Assembly: GCA_038209365.1 (NCBI GenBank)
Contig: JBBQXS010000020.1
Coordinates: 5,596 to 69,595, forward strand
DNA: 64,000 nt
Origin: DASQHW01 sp038209365
GTDB taxonomy: Bacteria; Actinomycetota; Acidimicrobiia; IMCC26256; PALSA-610
Direction: 5' to 3'
Shown here: positions 7,639 to 16,054 of the stretch, in pieces
How positions within the stretch are numbered: position 1 is the stretch's first letter
Layout: every line of letters starts with the position of its first letter
The notes under the pieces: generated by a model
What the model saw: only the letters and a program-made list of their open reading frames with translations
The model's database searches: none
What the model was told of the DNA's origin: nothing
Made by a program: the position numbers and the translations under genes

Positions 7639-8613
7639 TCAGCGGTGTTCGCGAATGCGCCGGCTGAGCATCTTCACGCCGCCGGCCGCGCCGCGCACGG
7701 GGTGGAATGAATCCGATACGGAGGTCAACTCTGCGAGCTCGTCGGCGGAGAGCTGCAACTCCGCGGCCGCGACGTTCGCCTCGAGTTGAGCGACGCTGCT
7801 CGCGCCCGGAATCGCGATCACGTTCGGGTGGCTGATCACCCACGCGAGCGCGACCTGGGTCGGCGTTGCATCGTGGGTCTTGCCAATCGTGCGCAGCCTC
7901 TCGATGAGGTCGTGCGCGCGCACGACGTTCTCGGGCAAGAAGAGCGGATCGAACATCCGCGCCGAGTTCTTTGGCAGGTTCGTCGCGTCGTAGCGCCCCG
8001 ACAACAGACCCTTGGCGAGGGGGCTGTACGCGATGACAAGGCGATCGTTCGCTGCTGCGTACGGGACGAGCTCGACGTCCGGCTTGCGCACCGCGAGGCT
8101 GTACTGCACCTGGTTCGACAAGACGGGCGAACCCAACGCGCGCTCGGCCGCGCGCCAACGGGCGAGGGAGAAGTTGCTGACGCCGGCATGGTCGATCACT
8201 CCCGCGTCCAGGAGCCGTCGCATACCGCGCATCTGCTCGGCGATCGGGACCGCGGGGTTCGGCCAGTGGATCTGGTACAGGTCGAGCTTGTGCACGCCGA
8301 GGCGCGCCGCGCTCGCCCGTCCGTGCTTCTCGACGACGCTCGCGAGCGGCATCACGGGCAAGAGCTTCGTCGCGAGGAAGACGTCGGCCCTTCGGTGCGC
8401 GATCGCGCGCCCGACGATGCGCTCCGATTCGTTGCGACCGTAGATCTCGGCGGTGTCAACGACGTTCACACCGAGGTCGAGCGCGCGTTGCAGGATGCGG
8501 CCCGCCTCGCCGGTGGCATAGTCGGAGCCGTAGCCCCAGTCCTTCGAGCCGAACTGCCACGTGCCGAGGCCGATCACCGACACCCGGGCATGGTTCACCG
8601 TGAGGAAGCGCAT
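7639..8613 (-). CDS. Aldo/keto reductase
   Basis: 324 residues from ATG 8613. TIM-barrel NADPH-dependent carbonyl reductase. Visible catalytic tetrad elements: NVVDTAEIYG (Asp, Tyr), FLATKLLP (Lys) and DLYQIHWPNP (His); the coenzyme motif is IPGASSVAQLEANVAA near the C-terminus. AKR11/12-like ('voltage-gated K channel beta-type') rather than aldose-reductase-like. It lies 14 bases after the ABM gene and 5 bases before the MFS gene, in the MBL-Rieske operon, where it may reduce an aldehyde or ketone formed by the oxygenases. Confidence 0.9.
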   Translation of the reverse strand: MRFLTVNHARVSVIGLGTWQFGSKDWGYGSDYATGEAGRILQRALDLGVNVVDTAEIYGRNESERIVGRAIAHRRADVFLATKLLPVMPLASVVEKHGRASAARLGVHKLDLYQIHWPNPAVPIAEQMRGMRRLLDAGVIDHAGVSNFSLARWRAAERALGSPVLSNQVQYSLAVRKPDVELVPYAAANDRLVIAYSPLAKGLLSGRYDATNLPKNSARMFDPLFLPENVVRAHDLIERLRTIGKTHDATPTQVALAWVISHPNVIAIPGASSVAQLEANVAAAELQLSADELAELTSVSDSFHPVRGAAGGVKMLSRRIREHR

Positions 8614-8627
8614 CGAAGGAGCGTACG

Positions 8628-8930
8628 TCAGAGCCGGGTCGGGGACGCCTCGTAGATCTCCATGCCCGGCGGCTCGGCCGCGAGATTGGCCGCGGCCTCC
8701 ACGAACGCACCCGAGGCCGGGACCGCAAAGTGCGCGAGCAGCGCGTCCTTGTCCGACCATTGCTCCACGAACACGAGTCGCAGCGGTTCCTCCACGTGCC
8801 GGTGCACCGCATGGGCGACGCAGCCGGCCTCCGTACGCGACCGACGCACGTGCTCGATGCTCAAGCGGATCAGCTCGTCGATCGTTGCCGGAGTTCCCAG
8901 CACGGTCCCGGTCACGATGATCACGCTCAA
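8628..8930 (-). CDS. Antibiotic biosynthesis monooxygenase (ABM) domain protein
   Basis: 100 residues. Single dimeric alpha-beta barrel of the ABM/YgiN type: IIVTGTVLGTPATIDELI, then TEAGCVAHAVHRHVEEP and FVEQWSDKDALLAHF. Members oxidise quinol or polyketide-like aromatics without cofactor, or act as small-molecule-binding proteins. It overlaps the VOC gene upstream by four bases and belongs to the same operon, strengthening an oxidative role on a phenolic or quinone-like compound. Confidence 0.85.
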   Translation of the reverse strand: MSVIIVTGTVLGTPATIDELIRLSIEHVRRSRTEAGCVAHAVHRHVEEPLRLVFVEQWSDKDALLAHFAVPASGAFVEAAANLAAEPPGMEIYEASPTRL

Positions 8931-9376
8931 TGGAAGCCCTCCTCGTCGAGGTGCCGCCGGTATGCCATCGGAAGGAGCTCGACCAGCTGCCCATCCGGGT
9001 CACGGATGAAGACGGCGGCACCGATGTTGGAGCTGTCGACGACCTCTCCGCCGTAGGCCGGAACCCGCATGCACATGTCGTCGATGTCGTCGACAGAGAG
9101 GGAGATATGGGTGAGCCCGGGCTCGTTCATGGTGCGCGGCCGGTACGGGCGCGTTTGGCCGGCGGCGGAGTAGTGCAGCAGCTCCAGGACGAGGCCGTCG
9201 CGCACGAGGTACGCAGCGGTCATGCCGAGCGGCGGGGTGAGCGACATCAGCTGCGCCGAGGTCTCGTCCGGCGGTGCGATCTCACGTTCCAACGAGAAGC
9301 CGAACAGCTCGCAATAGAAGCGCTTCGATCGTTCGAGATCGGTGACGCACTGGCCGACGTGGTTGAAGGCAGTCAC
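8927..9376 (-). CDS. VOC family (glyoxalase/extradiol dioxygenase fold) protein
   Basis: 149 residues from GTG 9376, whose first bases overlap the upstream stop (GTGA). Two beta-alpha-beta-beta-beta modules: FNHVGQCVTDLERSKRFYCE with the first metal His, LVLELLHY with Glu/His, GLTHISLSVDDID with the next His, and AVFIRDPDGQLVELL with the terminal Glu. All four candidate metal ligands (His, Glu, His, Glu) are present, so a metalloenzyme (isomerase, lyase or dioxygenase) is likely rather than a binding protein. Confidence 0.86.
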   Translation of the reverse strand: MTAFNHVGQCVTDLERSKRFYCELFGFSLEREIAPPDETSAQLMSLTPPLGMTAAYLVRDGLVLELLHYSAAGQTRPYRPRTMNEPGLTHISLSVDDIDDMCMRVPAYGGEVVDSSNIGAAVFIRDPDGQLVELLPMAYRRHLDEEGFH

Positions 9377-10926
9377 TCGGGAAGCCTCTCGCAACGCAGG
9401 TGCTTGTCGTCGCTCGTCAGGCACTCGCCGGTCGCAAGGTCGAACTCCCAGTGGTGCAAGCTGCAGGTGAGCACACCGCCTTCGACCTCGCCGAAGCGCG
9501 TCAGGTCCGCCTGGCGGTGCGGGCACCATCGCTCGATGCGCCAGCCGTCACGTTCGAAGAACTCGTCGTCCCGGCGCCGGCGCTCCCGGTAGCAGCGCTC
9601 GACGTACGCGATGCGATCCGGGGACAACGCCTTGAAGAACGTCATCACGTATTCGTTGAAATTCGCGGGTTCGGGCCGGTGGCCCACGAACCGGCACGAC
9701 AGGAAGAGCGCGTTCACCCAATCCTCGACGTGCCGCTCGATCAATGCCTCGACGAGCCGGCGGTCGACGTCGGCCTTGTAGACGTACGGCTCGCCGCGCC
9801 AGACCCGTACCTGCGACTCGACGAAATCGATGCAGACGCTGGCATCGGCGTCGCCCACGTCGAGGACGACGTTCCCGGCGATACCGGCGGAGGTGATCGG
9901 CGCGCGCAGGAGCAATGGTTCGAACCAGGGTGCGAGCTCGGACACGAGATCACGCCGAGCGCGCGACCAGTCAGCCCGTTCCTGCTCCAGCCATGCGCGC
10001 CAGTCGTCCCGGTACTCCTCGAGGTACGCGCGCTTGCCGACGAAAGGTCGCCGCAGCTCCGCCTCGCCGACGGGATGTGTCACTTTGCACTCGCCGCCGT
10101 CCAGCTCGATGACCGACCCGGGCACGATCAGCTCACCGGTCGTGATCCCGGCTCCGGCAATTCGCTCGAGGAAGACGGTCTGGTCCGGAAAGATGTTGGC
10201 GTCGTCTCGAGTGAAGTCGTTCATCGTGTACAAATCGTCGTCGAGGAACGCGGGCGGACCGGCACACGGGAACACGTGCGCAGCGTCGACCCACTCGATG
10301 TACTGCTGGGCACGGTCCATCTGGTTGACGCGTTTGTTGCGTGCGAGCTGTGATTTCAACTCGGGCGGAAAGTCGTACACGATCGGAAACCAGATCGCGC
10401 CCGAGAACTGGACGATCTGGGCGTCGAACGGCCCCAACGCGCGTAGTGCATCAAGGTCACCCGGCCGCGCATCGTTCTGGTTCAACACACGTGCGTCACC
10501 GTCGTCGAGCACGATCAGCGAGTCGCCGAGTGGACCATCCGCCGGGGCGGTGAACGACAGCAGCGTGGCGTGCAGGCCGTCGAGGTCGATGGTCTCGCCG
10601 TGTCGCGTGCTGACGAAATGCTCGAAGCCGAGCGCTCGCAACTCACGCTCGAGCAACGGCACGCCGAACCCGGGGAGGATCACCCGGGCGCGCTTGTCCA
10701 CGTGCGTCCCGATCCACTTCGGATCGAAGTGGTCGCGATGCAGGTGGGAGACGTACAGATAGTCGGGCGCAGTGAACGCCGAGACGTCGAGGTGATCGTT
10801 CCTGGGAAACGGGAACCACGAACCGAAATACGCCGGCGTGAACCACGGGTCGCACAGCACCGAGCCACCGCGGGTCTCCACGAAGAACCCGACGTGACCG
10901 AGGAACGTCATCCGCATCGTGTCCAT
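9373..10926 (-). CDS. Metallo-beta-lactamase-fold protein with C-terminal Rieske [2Fe-2S] domain (CMAH-like)
   Basis: 517 residues. The N-terminal MBL fold resembles CMP-N-acetylneuraminate hydroxylase and UlaG: GHVGFFVETRGGSVLCDPW, then HLHRDH at residues 61-66 for the di-iron or zinc site. A middle region (~300-430) of unknown fold precedes a Rieske domain with C468-P-H470 and C488-SL-H491, seventeen residues apart. In CMAH the Rieske domain is N-terminal, so the order is permuted here. The predicted role is oxygen-dependent hydroxylation of an unknown substrate. It leads an operon with VOC, ABM, AKR and MFS genes. ATG 10926 has only a weak ribosome-binding site; 10917 and 10911 are alternatives. 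Confidence 0.82.
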   Translation of the reverse strand: MDTMRMTFLGHVGFFVETRGGSVLCDPWFTPAYFGSWFPFPRNDHLDVSAFTAPDYLYVSHLHRDHFDPKWIGTHVDKRARVILPGFGVPLLERELRALGFEHFVSTRHGETIDLDGLHATLLSFTAPADGPLGDSLIVLDDGDARVLNQNDARPGDLDALRALGPFDAQIVQFSGAIWFPIVYDFPPELKSQLARNKRVNQMDRAQQYIEWVDAAHVFPCAGPPAFLDDDLYTMNDFTRDDANIFPDQTVFLERIAGAGITTGELIVPGSVIELDGGECKVTHPVGEAELRRPFVGKRAYLEEYRDDWRAWLEQERADWSRARRDLVSELAPWFEPLLLRAPITSAGIAGNVVLDVGDADASVCIDFVESQVRVWRGEPYVYKADVDRRLVEALIERHVEDWVNALFLSCRFVGHRPEPANFNEYVMTFFKALSPDRIAYVERCYRERRRRDDEFFERDGWRIERWCPHRQADLTRFGEVEGGVLTCSLHHWEFDLATGECLTSDDKHLRCERLPE

Positions 10927-11343
10927 TCTTGCGAATTCCCGTCCGCCTCCCCGCGCCGATGCCGACGGTGTGCGACCTGCGGAAAAGTGCCTTTCACTGG
11001 TCGATTCTCGCCTTCGCCTCCCTACGGTCGGCGACGGCTTCATCTCTCTTGGCCCGTTCCCGGAGGACCGTGCGTCCGGCCGAGGAGGGACCAAACCGGG
11101 GCAGGGTGTCGAGCGATCGGCGCCGGCGTCGTACAGTGGATGCGGTCGATTGACGCGCAGTGCGCATGTCACCGCGATACGCAGGGTTGCCAGATTGCGT
11201 TCAATCCGGCCACATTTTCGATAACATACTCATGCTCATAGACCGTCGAGGTCCGACCCCCACTCGGCCCTCGGCCAGGGGCCCCGCCTTCACCGGGGGG
11301 GCCCCTTCTCTTCGCCGTTCCGGCCGGGGTAGACCACGGACCC
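10927..11343. other. Intergenic regulatory region between MBL-Rieske operon and phosphoketolase
   Basis: About 417 bases between divergent genes with no credible ORF. It must hold both promoters. For the rightward unit the best -10 is TAACAT (11222-11227) with a weak TTCAAT (11200-11205) 16 bases upstream, in a locally AT-rich patch. A very stable GC hairpin (11277-11306) follows in the leader. No clear promoter was found for the leftward operon. Confidence 0.45.
11277..11306 (+). promoter_or_regulatory. GC-rich hairpin in phosphoketolase leader
   Basis: AGGGGCCCC (11277-11285) pairs perfectly with GGGGCCCCT (11298-11306) across a 12-base loop, 37 bases before the GTG of the phosphoketolase gene. 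There is no T-tract, so it is not a standard intrinsic terminator; it could be an attenuating or mRNA-stabilising 5' element. Confidence 0.45.
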
Positions 11344-13713
11344 GTGCATCGCATCGCCACCGAACCGCTCGGTCCGGACGAGCTGGCTCGTCTCGACGCC
11401 TACTGGCGCGCCGCGAATTACCTCACGGTCGGACAGATCTACCTGCTCGACAATGCGTTGCTGCGCCGGCCTCTCGTGCCGGCGGACATCAAGCCTCGGC
11501 TCCTCGGCCACTGGGGCACGAGCCCCGGGCTGAGCCTCTTGTACACGCACTTCAACCGAGCGATCGCGCGCGACGACCTCGACATCATGTACGTCACCGG
11601 CCCCGGTCATGGCGGCCCCGCAATTCTCGCGAACGTCTGGCTCGAAGGTTCGTACACCGAGATCTACTCGTCGGTGACGCGCGACGGCGAGGGCATGCAA
11701 CGTCTGTTCCGCCAGTTCTCCTTTCCGGGAGGCGTGCCGAGCCACGTCGCGCCCGAGACCCCCGGTTCGATCCACGAGGGCGGCGAGCTCGGATATTCGA
11801 TCAGCCACGCGTTCGGTGCCGCGTTCGACAATCCCGACCTGGTAGTGGCGTGCGTCGTCGGTGACGGCGAGGCCGAGACGGGTCCTCTCGCCACCAGCTG
11901 GCACTCGAACAAGTTTCTCGACCCCGCGCGAGACGGCGCGGTGCTCCCGATCCTGCATCTCAACGGTTACAAGATCGCGAACCCGACCGTGCTCGCGCGG
12001 ATCCCCGACGATGAGCTGAGCGCGCTCCTCCGGGGTTACGGGTGGGATCCGCACCTGGTGGAAGGCAACGACGCCTCGCACGTCCATCAACAGCTCGCGG
12101 CGACCATCGACGAATCGCTCGGCAGGATTCGCGATATCCAGCGTCTCGCGCGCAGCGGTGATCACGCGCGTCCCCGTTGGCCGATGATCGTGTTGCGCAC
12201 ACCGAAGGGATGGACGGGACCCAAGGAGGTCGACGGCGTGCCGGTCGAGGGGACCTGGCGCGCGCACCAGGTGCCTCTGTCGGAGGTGCGGGACAACCCC
12301 GAACACCTTGCCCAACTCGACGAATGGATGCGTTCGTACCGTCCGGAGGAATTGTTCGACGGTGCGGGCGCACCGAAGACCGAGATCGTCGACTGGTTGC
12401 CGCAAGGCGGTCGGCGGATGGGGGCGAATCCGCACACCAACGGCGGGGGGCTCCTACGCGATCTCCGGCTGCCCGACATCCACGACTACGCGATCAAGGT
12501 CTCGGCGCCGGGCGCGCCCCAGTCGGAACCGACGCGCGTCCTCGGCACGTTTCTCCGGGACGTGTTCCGCGGCAACGCCGACACGCGCAACTTCCGCCTG
12601 TTCGGTCCGGACGAGACGTCGTCGAACCGGCTCGACGCGGTGTACGAGGCGACGGCGAAAACCTGGCTGGGCGAGATCCTCCCGGTCGACGAGAACCTCG
12701 ACCCCCAAGGCCGGGTGATGGAGATCCTCTCGGAGACGACGTGCGAAGGCTGGCTGGAGGGCTACCTGCTCACCGGCCGGCACGGGCTGTTCTCGTGCTA
12801 CGAGGCGTTCACGCACATCATCGACTCGATGTTCAACCAGCACGCGAAATGGCTGAAGGTCGCACACACGTTGCCGTGGCGCCGACCGATCGCGTCACTC
12901 AACTACCTGCTGACGTCGCACGTGTGGCGCCAGGATCACAACGGTTTCACACACCAGGACCCGGGCTTCATCGACGTCGTCGTCAACAAGAGCGCCGAGG
13001 TCGTGCGCGTGTACCTGCCGCCCGACGCGAACACCTTGCTCTCGACCATTGACCATTGCTTGCGCTCGCGCAACTACGTGAACGTGATCGTGGCGGGCAA
13101 GAGCCCGCAACCGACGTGGTTGTCGATGGAGGATGCGACGCTGCACTGCACCCGCGGAATCGGGATCTGGGAGTGGGCGAGCAGCGACGACCGCGGCGAG
13201 CCCGACGTCGTGATGGCCTGCGCCGGTGACGTTCCGACACTCGAGACGCTCGCGGCGGTGACGCTCTTGCGCACACATCTCCCGGAGCTGAAGGTGCGGG
13301 TGGTGAATGTCGTCGACCTCATGCGGCTCGAGCCCGACACCGAGCACTCGCATGGACTGTCGGACCGCGACTACGACACGCTGTTCACCGTGAATCGTCC
13401 CGTGATCTTCGCGTACCACGGTTATCCGTGGTTGATCCACCGGCTCACCTACCGGCGTCATGGGCACGGGCAACTGCATGTCCGTGGCTACAAGGAAGAG
13501 GGGACGGTCACGACACCGTTCGACATGGTCGTGCGCAACGACATGGATCGCTTCCATCTGGTGATGGACGTGATCGACCGCGTGCCCGAGCTCGGCGCGC
13601 GCGCCGCGCACGTGCGCCAGCACATGGTCGATGAGCGAACCCGGCACGCCGAATACATCCGCGCCCACGGCGAGGACCTTCCCGAGGTCCGCAACTGGCA
13701 GTGGGCCGTCTGA
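11344..13713 (+). CDS. xfp: Xylulose-5-phosphate/fructose-6-phosphate phosphoketolase
   Basis: 789 residues, full length for the family. Thiamine-diphosphate enzyme that cleaves xylulose-5-P or fructose-6-P with phosphate to acetyl-phosphate plus glyceraldehyde-3-P or erythrose-4-P. Characteristic stretches are GHWGTSPGLSLLYTH, YVTGPGHGGPAI, EGGELGYSISHAFGA, CVVGDGEAETGPLA with the following N for TPP/Mg, LHLNGYKIANPT, HGLFSCYEAFTHI, WRQDHNGFTHQDPG and the C-terminal HGYPWLIHRLTYRR. GTG start at 11344 with a poor SD. Acetate kinase follows after 19 bases, completing the route to acetate and ATP. Confidence 0.96.
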   Translation: MHRIATEPLGPDELARLDAYWRAANYLTVGQIYLLDNALLRRPLVPADIKPRLLGHWGTSPGLSLLYTHFNRAIARDDLDIMYVTGPGHGGPAILANVWLEGSYTEIYSSVTRDGEGMQRLFRQFSFPGGVPSHVAPETPGSIHEGGELGYSISHAFGAAFDNPDLVVACVVGDGEAETGPLATSWHSNKFLDPARDGAVLPILHLNGYKIANPTVLARIPDDELSALLRGYGWDPHLVEGNDASHVHQQLAATIDESLGRIRDIQRLARSGDHARPRWPMIVLRTPKGWTGPKEVDGVPVEGTWRAHQVPLSEVRDNPEHLAQLDEWMRSYRPEELFDGAGAPKTEIVDWLPQGGRRMGANPHTNGGGLLRDLRLPDIHDYAIKVSAPGAPQSEPTRVLGTFLRDVFRGNADTRNFRLFGPDETSSNRLDAVYEATAKTWLGEILPVDENLDPQGRVMEILSETTCEGWLEGYLLTGRHGLFSCYEAFTHIIDSMFNQHAKWLKVAHTLPWRRPIASLNYLLTSHVWRQDHNGFTHQDPGFIDVVVNKSAEVVRVYLPPDANTLLSTIDHCLRSRNYVNVIVAGKSPQPTWLSMEDATLHCTRGIGIWEWASSDDRGEPDVVMACAGDVPTLETLAAVTLLRTHLPELKVRVVNVVDLMRLEPDTEHSHGLSDRDYDTLFTVNRPVIFAYHGYPWLIHRLTYRRHGHGQLHVRGYKEEGTVTTPFDMVVRNDMDRFHLVMDVIDRVPELGARAAHVRQHMVDERTRHAEYIRAHGEDLPEVRNWQWAV

Positions 13714-13732
13714 GCGCCGAGCGGGAGACATC

Positions 13733-14800
13733 GTGAGGGTGCTCGTCGTCAATGCGGGGTCGCGCACGCTCAAGCTCTCCGTGGTGGCGGACGGTCGCGT
13801 CGGCGAGTCGCTCACACTTGACTCGTGGCTGGGGGACTCGACCGCGATTCGCACGTTCGCAGCGGCCACGGGTCCCGCCGACGCAGTGGGGCATCGAGTC
13901 GTGCACGGCGGGACCCGGTTCACCGACGCGGTCGTGCTCGACGACACGGTGCTCACGCAGCTCCAGACGCTGACAACCCTCGCGCCTTTGCATCAACCTC
14001 GGACGCTGGCCGCGATCGATGCCGCTCAGCGCGCGCTCCCGACCGTCGAGCACGTCGCGTGCTTCGACACGGCGTTCCACGCGACCATGCCGGCTGCCGC
14101 GTCGACGTACGCGCTCCCGGCCGAATGGCGGGAACGCTGGCCGCTACGCAGGTTCGGATTCCACGGGTTGTCGCACGCCTACGCGGCCCGGCGCTCGGCC
14201 GAGCTCGCCGGTGTCTCGGTCGGCTCGGTGCGCACGGTGTCGTGCCATCTCGGTGCCGGCGCGTCGCTGTGCGCGATCGAGGCCGGTCGGTCGGTCGACA
14301 CCACGATGGGCTTCACCCCGCTCGACGGACTGGTCATGGCGACGCGCGCCGGGAGCATCGACCCGGGTCTCGTGTTGTGGCTCCAGGAACACGGGCCGCT
14401 CAGCGTCGACGAGCTGCGCGACGGGCTCGAGCAGCGCAGCGGTCTGGCCGGCCTGTGTGGAACCGACGACATGCGCGCGGTGCTCGCGCGCCGAGCACGC
14501 GCCGACGCCGACGCCGTGCTGGCGTTCGATGTCTACGCCCACGCGCTGCGCCGCGCACTCGGCGCGATGGTCGCGTCCCTCTTCTCCGTCGACATCTTCG
14601 TGTTCACCGGTGGAGTCGGGGAGCGCGCGCCCGAGGTGCGAACCGCGGCGCGGGTGCCGATCGACGAGCACGCGAACGGCGCGACGACGACCGACGGCGA
14701 GATCACTGCGTCCGGAGCGGACGTGCGGACGTTTGTCGTCACCGCGCGAGAAGACGTGGAGATCGCGCGCCAGGTGCGCGCGCTCCTCGATCGGCGCTAG
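13733..14800 (+). CDS. ackA: Acetate kinase
   Basis: 355 residues from GTG 13733 (GGGAGA upstream). ASKHA-fold kinase that converts acetyl-phosphate and ADP to acetate and ATP. Motifs: VNAGSRTLKLSV, GHRVVHGGTRF, FDTAFHATMP (catalytic Asp), RRFGFHGLSHAYAARR, CHLGAGASLCAI, GSIDPGL and FTGGVGERAP. It is about 45 residues shorter than typical AckA (~400), with shorter loops, and NAGSRTLKL replaces the usual NxGSSSxK, which recalls phosphoketolase-linked actinobacterial forms. Pairing with xfp makes acetyl-phosphate its substrate in vivo. Confidence 0.93.
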   Translation: MRVLVVNAGSRTLKLSVVADGRVGESLTLDSWLGDSTAIRTFAAATGPADAVGHRVVHGGTRFTDAVVLDDTVLTQLQTLTTLAPLHQPRTLAAIDAAQRALPTVEHVACFDTAFHATMPAAASTYALPAEWRERWPLRRFGFHGLSHAYAARRSAELAGVSVGSVRTVSCHLGAGASLCAIEAGRSVDTTMGFTPLDGLVMATRAGSIDPGLVLWLQEHGPLSVDELRDGLEQRSGLAGLCGTDDMRAVLARRARADADAVLAFDVYAHALRRALGAMVASLFSVDIFVFTGGVGERAPEVRTAARVPIDEHANGATTTDGEITASGADVRTFVVTAREDVEIARQVRALLDRR

Positions 14801-14840
14801 GAACTCGCCGGCGCGGCACGCGACGCGTCGAGGAGCTCGT

Positions 14841-15362
14841 TCATCCGGCGGCCTCCCCCAATTCGGCCTGCAGGTCTTCGCGGGCACGCGCGACCCGGGA
14901 GCGGATCGTACCGATCGGCACTCCGCACACCACGGCCGCGTCCGCGTACGGGAGCCCGACGATCTGGGTGAGCACGAACGCCTCCCGGCGATCCGCCGAC
15001 AGCGTGCCGAGTGTCAGGGTCAGGCCGACGCGCTCCGAGGCGTCGGATTGCACCCGCTCCCGCTGCCACCACATCGCCTCGGTCGCCCGGCGCCGGCGTG
15101 CGCCGCGCACCGCATCGGCACATACGCGGCGTGCAATCGCGAGGAGCCACGTGCGCGCAGAGCTGCGACCTTCGAAACGTGCCATCGCCCGCAGCGCGCG
15201 CACGTATGTCTCCTGCACGAGCTCTGCGACGTCCTCGCCCCGCCCGAGGTATGCGCAGAACCTCCAGACGTGGACCTGGGTCTCGCCGACGAAAGCCGCC
15301 AGCGCCACACGGTCGCCCGCCATCGCAGACCGCAGGAGCTGGTCCTCATCGGGTACGAGCAC
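14841..15362 (-). CDS. ECF-type RNA polymerase sigma factor
   Basis: 173 residues from GTG 15362. Region 2 is visible in DRVALAAFVGETQVHVWRFCAYLG followed by DVAELVQETYVRALRA, and region 4 in LSADRREAFVLTQIVGLPYADAAVVCGVPIGTIRSR. There is no extended C-terminal domain, and it resembles mycobacterial SigC-like factors. A zinc-finger membrane protein, a plausible anti-sigma factor, is divergently encoded 59 bases away, with a copper-type YcnI protein next. Convergent with ackA, leaving 40 bases between stops. Confidence 0.92.
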   Translation of the reverse strand: MLVPDEDQLLRSAMAGDRVALAAFVGETQVHVWRFCAYLGRGEDVAELVQETYVRALRAMARFEGRSSARTWLLAIARRVCADAVRGARRRRATEAMWWQRERVQSDASERVGLTLTLGTLSADRREAFVLTQIVGLPYADAAVVCGVPIGTIRSRVARAREDLQAELGEAAG

Positions 15363-15370
15363 GGTTGCGG

Positions 15371-15376
15371 ACCCTA
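15371..15376 (-). promoter_or_regulatory. Leaderless -10 hexamer for the ECF sigma gene
   Basis: TAGGGT on the minus strand ends 8 bases before GTG 15362. This is a housekeeping-type hexamer, so the sigma gene itself may be read by the vegetative holoenzyme. Confidence 0.45.
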
Positions 15377-15385
15377 CGCGAGATC

Positions 15386-15413
15386 GGGAACCAGGCGCCC
15401 CCCACCGACGACT
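15386..15413 (+). promoter_or_regulatory. Candidate ECF-type promoter for the zinc-finger membrane gene
   Basis: GGGAACC (15386-15392), 16 bases, then CGACT (15409-15413), with ATG at 15422. GGAAC-type -35 elements with a short C/G-rich -10 are typical of ECF promoters. Transcription would begin within a few bases of the ATG. If right, the neighbouring sigma factor drives its own candidate anti-sigma gene. Confidence 0.4.
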
Positions 15414-15421
15414 GGTCAGAT

Positions 15422-15982
15422 ATGAACTGCCGCGAGATCCGAGAAGCGTGTTCCGCTGCCCTCGACCGCGAGGACCCGGGCGTGTCGCGCGCGGTCATCG
15501 ACGAGCACCTCCGAACGTGCGATCCGTGCCGGGAGTTCGTCGCACGCGCCGAGATGCCTGACCTCGTGCCACGCATCGCCATGGCCGCGGAGAAGGATCG
15601 CGCCATGCGGTCGTTCCTCTCGTCGCCGGTGCGTCTCGCGTTGGTCGGGATTGCGGTCGCCCAGCTCGTGCTCGCGGTGCCGACGCTTCTGTTCGGCACC
15701 GATGAGGGTGCGCCGGTGCATATCGCGCACGAAGTCGGCGCATGGGACCTCGCCCTCGCGGTCGGCTTCCTCTTTGCCGCCTGGCGTCCACTCCGCGCAG
15801 TCGGTATGTTTCCGTTCGTTGCCGCGCTCTCGGCGGGTCTCGTGCTCACCGCGGTGGTCGACATCGCGAACGGGAAGACCCCGGCCGTACTCGAGCTGAC
15901 GCACGTGCTCGAGCTGGTCGGCACCGGCTTGGTCTGGATGCTCACGTCGCCCCGCCCGCGGCGCGTGCTGAAAATCGTGTAG
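15422..15982 (+). CDS. Zinc-finger (zf-HC2) membrane protein, putative anti-sigma factor
   Basis: 186 residues. The N-terminal 45 residues form a zf-HC2 module: MNCREIREACSAALD, then DEHLRTCDPCREF (HxxxCxxC). Four hydrophobic segments follow (about 69-90, 107-122, 127-146 and 160-174), so it is a polytopic membrane protein, like several ZAS-domain anti-sigma relatives with DUF-type membrane parts. Divergent from the ECF sigma gene and 72 bases upstream of the YcnI gene on the same strand, which suggests one regulon. Direct sigma binding is inferred. Confidence 0.8.
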   Translation: MNCREIREACSAALDREDPGVSRAVIDEHLRTCDPCREFVARAEMPDLVPRIAMAAEKDRAMRSFLSSPVRLALVGIAVAQLVLAVPTLLFGTDEGAPVHIAHEVGAWDLALAVGFLFAAWRPLRAVGMFPFVAALSAGLVLTAVVDIANGKTPAVLELTHVLELVGTGLVWMLTSPRPRRVLKIV

Positions 15983-16054
15983 CACTTGGGAACTTTCTCG
16001 CCGTCTCGGGCGACGAGTGCATTCGAGACAAGAACTCACCGAAGGGGGAGATTG

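Noticed and set aside
14797..14844. 15-codon mini-ORF overlapping the sigma-gene stop by ATGA
   Set aside because: Too short, no SD of its own, and no family; it lies in the sigma/ackA convergent gap and is most likely chance.
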